A program made the position numbers and the translations under genes. A stretch of DNA of 27,846 bases, taken from the NCBI GenBank assembly GCA_045632265.1, contig JAZQWG010000016.1, positions 1-27,846 on the forward strand, given 5' to 3'. This document shows, in pieces, positions 22,889 to 27,846 of the stretch. The notes under the pieces were generated by a model, which was not told the DNA's origin, did no database searches, and saw only the letters and a program-made list of their open reading frames with translations. The stretch's first letter is position 1. Each line of letters starts with the position of its first letter. Source of the DNA: Scatosoma sp045632265 (GTDB taxonomy: Bacteria > Bacillota > Clostridia > Christensenellales > Borkfalkiaceae).

Positions 22889-23614
22889 ATGGACGTAAAG
22901 ACGGAGGCAATCGTATTGCAAGCAATCGATTACAAAGACAACGACAAACTTTTGACGTTGTTTTCGCCTTCGCTTGGCAAAATCACGGCAGGGATACGTG
23001 GCGTGAAAAAACCGAAAGCCAAACTCGCCTTTTGTGCGCAACCCTTTTGTTTTGCGGAATATATTTTGGCGGAAAAGGGGGGCAGGTACACGGTGACCAA
23101 CGCGTACTTGCACGAAAGCTTTTTCTCCCTTCGCTCGGATATAGACCGTTTTTACGCCGCTTGCGCTGCGGCGGAAATTTGTCGTACGCTCGCTCAAGAA
23201 AACGAGCAGCACGAAGCGTTGTTCATCGGGTTTATCGAGTGCTTAAAATCCCTTTGCTTGGCGGGGGAAGACGAAGCGGAATCGCTTATCGCCTTCTCGC
23301 TTATCGCCCTTAGGGAAAGCGGTTATCCCCTCGACCTTAGCTATTTAGAAGAGTGCGACGGGGATATCGGCGACAAACTTTGGTTCGATTTTGCCGACGG
23401 ACGATTTACCACTTTTGAACGCTGTGTACAAGGGGAACGTGCCAGCGTATCAACCTACTACACCTTGCGCAAATGCGCGGGACTTTCCTATGACGAAAAA
23501 GCGATGGAAGGGGGCAAGAAACGGGCGCTTCGCCTTATCAAAGCTTTCCTTTGCGACAAGACGGAATCGCGATTTGACGGCATAGGGGAATTTATTCGCT
23601 GCTTGGGAGAGTAG
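22889..23614 (+). CDS. recO: DNA repair protein RecO
   Basis: A 241-residue RecO with the N-terminal OB fold (VKTEAIVLQAIDYKDNDKLLTLFSPSLGKITAGIRGVKKPKAKLAFCAQPFCFAEYIL) and a helical C-terminal domain (YAACAAAEICRTLAQENEQHEALF...). RecO works with RecR to load RecA onto SSB-coated single-stranded DNA. Some RecO proteins carry a four-cysteine zinc finger in the C-terminal part; here only isolated cysteines (as in LEECDGD) are present, so no zinc finger is supported. The ribosome binding site is AAGGGAAG. It is the last conserved gene of the phoH-ybeY-era block; glyQS, often next in Bacillus, is absent, and a nuclease-domain gene follows after 69 bases. Confidence 0.92.
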   Translation: MDVKTEAIVLQAIDYKDNDKLLTLFSPSLGKITAGIRGVKKPKAKLAFCAQPFCFAEYILAEKGGRYTVTNAYLHESFFSLRSDIDRFYAACAAAEICRTLAQENEQHEALFIGFIECLKSLCLAGEDEAESLIAFSLIALRESGYPLDLSYLEECDGDIGDKLWFDFADGRFTTFERCVQGERASVSTYYTLRKCAGLSYDEKAMEGGKKRALRLIKAFLCDKTESRFDGIGEFIRCLGE

Positions 23615-23683
23615 CGAGTTTTTTGGAGCTAAAAAATTGAATAAAAGCGGGTTGCTCCACCGCAAAAAAGGAACGAAATTGTT

Positions 23684-25153
23684 ATGGAAAACAAAACGGA
23701 AAAGCCCACCGTCACCCGTGCAGAAAAGACGGATGGGGCGAAAAAGCTGATTCGCTCTTTGTTAGAGAAATCGGCTTTGAAAAGCAACGATTTAATTGAC
23801 GAAGGCGCAAAATTGTACGCTGAAAAATTTGAAAGCGACGAAGCGCCCAACAGCGTAAAGGGCCGTATCGGCTCGGTTATCGACGTGATGAAAAAAGACG
23901 GCGAAATCCTAATCGAAGGGGGTAAGTACGTGTTGAAAAAAGCGGACGCGGAAGAAAAACAAGCGGACGTGGCAGCGGAAAAACCCAAAAAAACAACCAA
24001 AACCAAAGCAAAAACGGAAGAAAAAGCGGAAAATGCGGAAACTCCCGTAGAAGAAAAACCCAAGAAGAAAAAAACCACGAAAAAGACGAAGACGGAAGAA
24101 GTGAAAGCGGAAAAAACGGAGGATAAAAACGAGCCGTTGCCCGCCGAACCTATTATGCCGATTGCGCCCGTTGCGCCCACCACGCCTGAAAGTGCGCCCA
24201 CGCCCGAAAAGGAAGAAAAACCCAAAAAGCGTGGTAGAAAACCCAAGGCGGAAAAGATAACGGAAAGCGTAGAAAAAACGCAAGAAATCACGGTGGAAAG
24301 GGTGGAAGAAAAAGCGGAAGAAACGCCTACGCAAACACTCGCTTTGGAAGAAAAAGAAGAAGAGAAAATTGCGCCTATCAAGGCGGACGTGGTGGATATG
24401 AGCTTCCTTTTAGGCAGTGTAAAGACGGCGAAAAAGGAACTTCCCGCCCGTGAAGCGCCCAAGCAAATTGCGCAAAAAGCGGAAAGCCTTGCGCAAAAGG
24501 AAAACGCCCCTTTAACAAGTGTAGAAAATAAAAAAGCTACGAAAACGTCCGTGAAAAAGAGCCAAGTAGAACGCATGACGGTGAAAAAGCCCACGCGCAA
24601 CTTGACGGCGGACGAAAAATTGCAAGAAGCGTATTTGAAACGCTTGAGAAAGCTTGGCGGCGATTATTTCGAGTATTATTCGGTGTACTTGCTCGAAAGA
24701 TATTCCCGCTTGAACGGTAGAAGATTAGAAATGCTGAAAATCACGGGTGGCGAACACGACGGTGGAATTGACGGCGAAATAGAGTTGACGGATAGACTTG
24801 GATTTAGAGAAACCATCTACATACAAGCGAAAAACTGGGACCCCGATAAGGGCGACGAACGTTTGTGGGTGGTAGGCGAAACGCTTTTACAACAATTTAT
24901 CGGCGCGTGCGTATGTAGGCAGGCAAAGGACGGTAAACAGCATTGTCGTGGCATATTTATCACCACGTCTCGCTTTACGACGGAAGCGAAAAAGATACTT
25001 GACAGCACGTCGGATAAATTCGTGGGCTACGACGGGGCGGATTTGTACGAAGCGGCGAAAGAATGTCAATTCGGGCTTATCAAACGCAACGGCGAGTGGG
25101 CGCTCGACGAAGAACTTTTATCGGGCGAAAAAGCCTTCTTCAAAATGAATTAA
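23684..25153 (+). CDS. Mrr-type restriction-endonuclease-like protein with winged-helix-like N-terminus and H1-like linker
   Basis: A 489-residue protein of three parts. Residues 15-88 look like a winged helix (KKLIRSLLEKSALKSNDLIDE, then SVKGRIGSVIDVMKKDGEILIEGGKYVL), similar in outline to HARE-HTH rather than to Mrr_N. Residues 88-305 are a low-complexity Lys/Glu/Ala/Pro/Thr linker resembling histone H1 tails, with an AT-hook-like KKRGRKPKAE at 181-190. Residues 310-489 form an Mrr_cat domain: GGEHDGGIDGEIELTDRLG with Asp363, then IYIQAKNW with Gln381 and Lys383 (the Mrr form of PD-(D/E)xK), and GIFITTSRFTTEA. Mrr enzymes are type IV nucleases that act on modified DNA. No methyltransferase is nearby. 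Targets are unknown; the protein could defend against DNA or act in repair beside RecO. AAGGAA lies 10-11 bases before ATG; a strong terminator follows. Confidence 0.82.
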   Translation: MENKTEKPTVTRAEKTDGAKKLIRSLLEKSALKSNDLIDEGAKLYAEKFESDEAPNSVKGRIGSVIDVMKKDGEILIEGGKYVLKKADAEEKQADVAAEKPKKTTKTKAKTEEKAENAETPVEEKPKKKKTTKKTKTEEVKAEKTEDKNEPLPAEPIMPIAPVAPTTPESAPTPEKEEKPKKRGRKPKAEKITESVEKTQEITVERVEEKAEETPTQTLALEEKEEEKIAPIKADVVDMSFLLGSVKTAKKELPAREAPKQIAQKAESLAQKENAPLTSVENKKATKTSVKKSQVERMTVKKPTRNLTADEKLQEAYLKRLRKLGGDYFEYYSVYLLERYSRLNGRRLEMLKITGGEHDGGIDGEIELTDRLGFRETIYIQAKNWDPDKGDERLWVVGETLLQQFIGACVCRQAKDGKQHCRGIFITTSRFTTEAKKILDSTSDKFVGYDGADLYEAAKECQFGLIKRNGEWALDEELLSGEKAFFKMN

Positions 25154-25165
25154 CGTACACGAGTA

Positions 25166-25205
25166 CACCCCAAAAGCGTTCAACTTTTGGGGTGCTTCTT
25201 TTTTT
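25166..25205 (+). terminator. Terminator of the Mrr-type gene
   Basis: CACCCCAAAAG (25166-25176) pairs perfectly with CTTTTGGGGTG (25184-25194) and is followed by a T-rich tail. It closes the long operon starting at yqfC or the Mrr gene's own transcript. Confidence 0.92.
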
Positions 25206-25237
25206 GTCTATTTTTGTTAGAAAAATCTGTAAACCCC

Positions 25238-25268
25238 TTGACAAAATGGGGTAGGGTAGTGATATAAT
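25238..25268 (+). promoter_or_regulatory. Promoter of the zinc-ribbon membrane protein gene
   Basis: A consensus TTGACA (25238-25243) and TATAAT (25263-25268) with extended TGA. The spacer is 19 bases, longer than optimal. Confidence 0.75.
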
Positions 25269-25283
25269 AGTATTACTATTATA
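25263..25283. promoter_or_regulatory. Perfect palindrome covering the -10 box of the zinc-ribbon gene
   Basis: TATAATAGTA (25263-25272), one T, and its exact reverse complement TACTATTATA (25274-25283). It includes the -10 box and the predicted start site, a classic repressor position. Because it is AT-only apart from one G/C pair, RNA folding would be weak, which favours a DNA-level role. Confidence 0.6.
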
Positions 25284-25301
25284 CACATTAAGGAGAAGAA
25301 T

Positions 25302-26786
25302 ATGGTTTGTCAAAAGTGTGGAACGCAATGTGCAGACGACGCAGTATATTGCGGGGCGTGTGGAAATCGATTAGACGGCAAAAAGCGTTGTCCTTCTTGC
25401 GAAAAGTGGGTTGACGGCAATTTTGCATATTGCAGTTATTGTGGCGTGCGTATTGATGGAAAGAAAACTTGCCAAAGTTGCGGTACGGTGTACGAAGGAA
25501 AGTTTTGTGTTAACTGTGGCACAGCAGCGGAAAGCGTTGTAAAAACGGGGTATGCAAACGTGGCTACGCCCAGCACGTCCACGCCTAAAAAAGAAAAACG
25601 TTTATCGGCAAAAACTTCGGCGTTTAGTGCAAGTACTTTTGCACTCGTTGGTGCTTTGTTTGCCTTGATTTTTGTTTTTTGTATCGGCATAAAATCGGTG
25701 GCATTAGGCATGGATATGGGCGAAAAAACCTCGTTGTTCTATTATTTTAGCGACTATTTTGAAGAAATGGAAGCCCTTGAATTAAGCGAACTTGGGTTTA
25801 CTCCTTGGTATGAAAAAACGGTTGCGGCGATGCTCAATCAAGTGGGTGTTTTCGGTGCAATCATCGCGGGGTTTGGCTTGATTTCGGTTGGCGTTTTGTC
25901 TATTGTCACGATTGCCGTTTATGTAAGAAACGTGCTTGGCTATTCTGAAAAGAAAGCGGATGTTTGGGGCATTGCAGCGATGGTTGCGTATTTGCTCTGC
26001 TCCTTGATGTTTATCGGTTATCACAAAGTATCGGCGGATTACGAGGGGTTGGAAGAAATGGCGACAATTCAAGCCAACGGCGCAACTGTTGCGGGTATAG
26101 TGCTTTGTAGTATAGCTTTGGCTGGTTGTGTAATCAATCGTATGATGACGGACGTTATTGAAAAAGGAAAATTGCTTTTCACGAGTAGATATATTACAAA
26201 AGTCGTATGCTCTATCATCGGCATAATTTGCGTATCCGTTGCTCTTGCTTTTGCGAAAAATATCGGCGTTTCCTTGCGCTTTACCGTGTTGGGCGAAACA
26301 ACGAGCATAGCAGGTTGCTATCCGTTAGCAAGCGCATCGTTTGCGATGGCGTTTGGTGCGTATGGGAAAGAACTTCCTAATTATTATGCGGTATCGGACG
26401 CAATATATACAATGCATCAATGGAACCTTACAGCACAAATCTTCCTTATGATTGCTATGGCATTTATGGCAATGGCACTTATTTGTTTGCTTTCTTCTTT
26501 CTCGTCGAAAAAGAAGACTGGGTTGATAGTCGTTGCTTTTTTTGCTGTATGTGCAATGGTGTTTGTGTTGGTGTCGGGCGTAATGTCGATGGAAGCCGCT
26601 AAACAAGCTTTTAGCTATTCGGTTGATAGCGCGAGAACGTTTAAGATGGACAGTAAGATTGTTCCGCACATTATAGCGCTTGTGTGTTCCGTTCTTCTTA
26701 TCGCAGTGTCTATCGCTAATATTGTATTGAGAAAAAGAGAAAAAGAAGCGGAAGAAGCGGCAAAGTATGTATTTAACGGCTATTAA
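25302..26786 (+). CDS. Triple zinc-ribbon polytopic membrane protein, function unknown
   Basis: A 494-residue protein. Three zinc ribbons lie at the N-terminus: C3-C6/C17-C20, C30-C33/C44-C47 and C57-C60/C69-C72. Each has the CxxC...CxxCG form of the double-zinc-ribbon (DZR) type. A Thr/Ser/Pro/Lys linker follows, then about eight hydrophobic segments (first at about 111-130; others near 180-208, 227-245, 265-283, 298-315, 370-395, 402-425 and 445-468) and a short charged tail ending in KREKEAEEAAKYVFNGY. Zinc-ribbon plus membrane proteins are common in gut Clostridia and mostly uncharacterised; I do not recognise a transport or enzyme motif. The ribosome binding site AAGGAG is strong. By eye its codon use is more AT-rich than its neighbours', suggesting a different history. 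It is a single-gene unit between two terminators. Confidence 0.85.
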   Translation: MVCQKCGTQCADDAVYCGACGNRLDGKKRCPSCEKWVDGNFAYCSYCGVRIDGKKTCQSCGTVYEGKFCVNCGTAAESVVKTGYANVATPSTSTPKKEKRLSAKTSAFSASTFALVGALFALIFVFCIGIKSVALGMDMGEKTSLFYYFSDYFEEMEALELSELGFTPWYEKTVAAMLNQVGVFGAIIAGFGLISVGVLSIVTIAVYVRNVLGYSEKKADVWGIAAMVAYLLCSLMFIGYHKVSADYEGLEEMATIQANGATVAGIVLCSIALAGCVINRMMTDVIEKGKLLFTSRYITKVVCSIIGIICVSVALAFAKNIGVSLRFTVLGETTSIAGCYPLASASFAMAFGAYGKELPNYYAVSDAIYTMHQWNLTAQIFLMIAMAFMAMALICLLSSFSSKKKTGLIVVAFFAVCAMVFVLVSGVMSMEAAKQAFSYSVDSARTFKMDSKIVPHIIALVCSVLLIAVSIANIVLRKREKEAEEAAKYVFNGY

Positions 26787-26836
26787 GAGCTGATTTCAAA
26801 AAATTTCTCAAAAGAGCAAAAAAATTACATAATTTC

Positions 26837-26879
26837 AACCCGACGTTTGACGGCGTCGGGTTGTTTCTATATTTTTTTA
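26837..26879 (+). terminator. Terminator of the zinc-ribbon gene
   Basis: AACCCGACG (26837-26845) pairs with CGTCGGGTT (26854-26862), followed by a T-rich tract. It lies 50 bases after the stop codon. Confidence 0.8.
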
Positions 26880-26931
26880 TAAAAAAATTGAACGAAAGTG
26901 AAAATAATGATAAAAAGACGGCGTGAAAGGC

Positions 26932-26960
26932 TTGATATTTTTTGCGATTTGTATTACAAT
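26932..26960 (+). promoter_or_regulatory. Sigma-A promoter and leader of ppdK
   Basis: TTGATA (26932-26937), 17-base spacer, TACAAT (26955-26960). The leader is about 100 bases. It contains a 6-bp hairpin (TTCCCT 26983-26988 with AGGGAA 26992-26997, loop AAA) and then an A-rich stretch to GGAGG at 27053. No riboswitch class is recognised. Confidence 0.75.
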
Positions 26961-27068
26961 GATATATGGTGATTTGCGGGTATTCCCTAAAAGGGAAAGA
27001 AAAACGGAAACCACTCACGAAAAATTAGGATAAAAAAGAAAAAATAATTCTTGGAGGAAATAAACATT

Positions 27069-27846
27069 ATGGCAAAAAAATATTGCTATCTCTTCACCGA
27101 AGGTAATGCAAAAATGCGTGAAATCCTCGGCGGTAAAGGCGCAAACCTTGCGGAAATGACCAACATCGGTCTTCCCGTACCTCAAGGCTTCACCATCTCT
27201 ACGGAAGCTTGCACCCAATACTATGAAGACGGCAGACAAATCAACCCTTCTATTCAAGCGGAAATTATGGAATACATCGAAAAGATGGAAAACATCTGCG
27301 GCATGAAGTTCGGTGACAAGGAAAACCCCTTGCTCGTATCCGTTCGTTCGGGCGCACGTGCATCCATGCCTGGTATGATGGACACCATCCTTAACCTTGG
27401 TTTGAACGAAGAAGTAGTAAACACCCTTGCAACGAAATCGGGCAACCCCCGTTGGGCTTGGGACTGCTATCGTCGCTTTATCCAAATGTTCTCCGACGTA
27501 GTTATGGAAGTTGGTAAAAAATACTTCGAAAAACTCATCGACGAAATGAAGGAAGCTAAGGGCGTTACGCAAGACGTTGAACTTGACGCAAACGATCTTA
27601 AAAACCTTGCTAACCAATTCAAAGCAGAATACAAAAAGCAACTTGGTAAGGACTTCCCTTCCGATCCCAAAGAACAACTCTTTGAAGCTGTTAAAGCAGT
27701 ATTCCGTTCTTGGGACAACCCCCGTGCAAACATCTATCGTATGGACCACGACATCCCTTACAGCTGGGGTACCGCAGTAAACGTACAAATGATGGCGTTT
27801 GGTAACATGGGTGAAACGTCCGGTACGGGTGTTGCGTTCACGCGTG
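27069..27846 (+). CDS. ppdK: Pyruvate, phosphate dikinase, N-terminal part (cut by window end)
   Basis: The first 259 codons of PPDK, which interconverts pyruvate, ATP and phosphate with phosphoenolpyruvate, AMP and diphosphate; in anaerobes it often works in the glycolytic direction. Seen: YLFTEGNAKMREILGGKGANLAEM at the start, GLPVPQGFTISTEAC, VSVRSGARASMPGMMDTILNLGLN and NPRWAWDCYRRFIQMFSDVV, all in the ATP-grasp nucleotide-binding domain. The phosphohistidine and PEP-binding domains lie outside the window; full length is usually 870-890 residues. GGAGG is 11 bases before ATG. Codons such as GGT, CTT, GTT and AAC are favoured more than in neighbouring genes, which suggests high expression. 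PPDK is often found near the era-recO block in Firmicutes, so the position is expected. Confidence 0.96.
   Translation, partial: MAKKYCYLFTEGNAKMREILGGKGANLAEMTNIGLPVPQGFTISTEACTQYYEDGRQINPSIQAEIMEYIEKMENICGMKFGDKENPLLVSVRSGARASMPGMMDTILNLGLNEEVVNTLATKSGNPRWAWDCYRRFIQMFSDVVMEVGKKYFEKLIDEMKEAKGVTQDVELDANDLKNLANQFKAEYKKQLGKDFPSDPKEQLFEAVKAVFRSWDNPRANIYRMDHDIPYSWGTAVNVQMMAFGNMGETSGTGVAFTR

Noticed and set aside
24000..24360. A possible low-complexity DNA repeat array in the Mrr-type gene
   Set aside because: The repeats are amino-acid-level Lys/Glu/Ala/Thr/Pro bias with varied codons and no fixed DNA unit.
23629..24600. A 323-codon minus-strand frame rich in Ser, Phe and Val
   Set aside because: It is the complement of the Lys/Glu-rich linker of the Mrr-type gene; the apparent hydrophobic protein is an artefact of that composition.
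26961..27068. A riboswitch in the ppdK leader
   Set aside because: Only one six-pair hairpin is visible and the rest is A-rich; no conserved aptamer motif is recognised.
27015..27788. A 257-codon open frame on the minus strand at the window end
   Set aside because: It lies antisense to a clear, open PPDK reading frame on the plus strand. The PPDK frame has no stop inside the window and strong family motifs, so the minus-strand frame is a shadow.

Overview
The window looks like a chromosomal segment of a low-to-medium GC, endospore-forming member of the Firmicutes, most likely class Clostridia. Three points support this: the order veg / SipL-like (DUF3794 plus LysM) / ispE; the run yqfC-yqfD-phoH-HD phosphodiesterase-ybeY-era-yqzL-recO; and purine-rich ribosome binding sites with sigma-A type promoters of Gram-positive form. 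The window holds no rRNA, tRNA, transposase, integrase or CRISPR array that I can see, so a finer placement is not possible.

Layout. 202-2372 (minus): an UMF1/Atg22-like MFS transporter coupled to a zinc-dependent phospholipase C family protein. 2560-7450 (plus): uvrB-uvrA. 7473-8287: a small XRE regulator converging on a small lipoprotein gene. Both promoters carry the same 18-bp operator at the same distance from the -10 box; this is the most striking regulatory signal in the window. 8339-8578 (minus): veg. 8642-12207 (plus): a SipL-like spore-coat morphogenesis protein under a probable sigma-E promoter, then ispE and an acidic membrane protein of unknown role. 12227-17437: an operon of a heterodimeric ABC exporter with one degenerate ATP site, followed by a CLC chloride transporter with a C-terminal TrkA_C-like domain. 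A perfect palindrome lies at its predicted transcription start. 17491-23614: a second sigma-E-like promoter, then yqfC, yqfD, phoH, an HD phosphodiesterase that lacks the usual large ectodomain, ybeY, era, a 37-codon yqzL and recO, mostly overlapping or closely spaced. 23684-26786: two less conserved genes, a protein joining a winged-helix-like N-terminus, a histone-H1-like linker with an AT-hook-like motif and a C-terminal Mrr-type nuclease domain, and a triple zinc-ribbon membrane protein whose -10 box lies in a perfect palindrome. 26932-27846: the promoter and first 259 codons of ppdK, cut by the window end.

How the genes fit together. Most of the window is conserved core: excision repair, isoprenoid synthesis, ribosome maturation (YbeY, Era, probably PhoH), recombination repair (RecO) and sporulation (SipL-like, YqfC, YqfD). 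The accessory parts are the XRE/lipoprotein module, the ABC/CLC operon, the Mrr-type protein and the zinc-ribbon membrane protein. Starts were moved inside several longest open frames (uvrB, xre, lipoprotein, veg, ispE, the 11243 gene, the CLC gene, era) where promoters, ribosome binding sites or family N-termini called for it.
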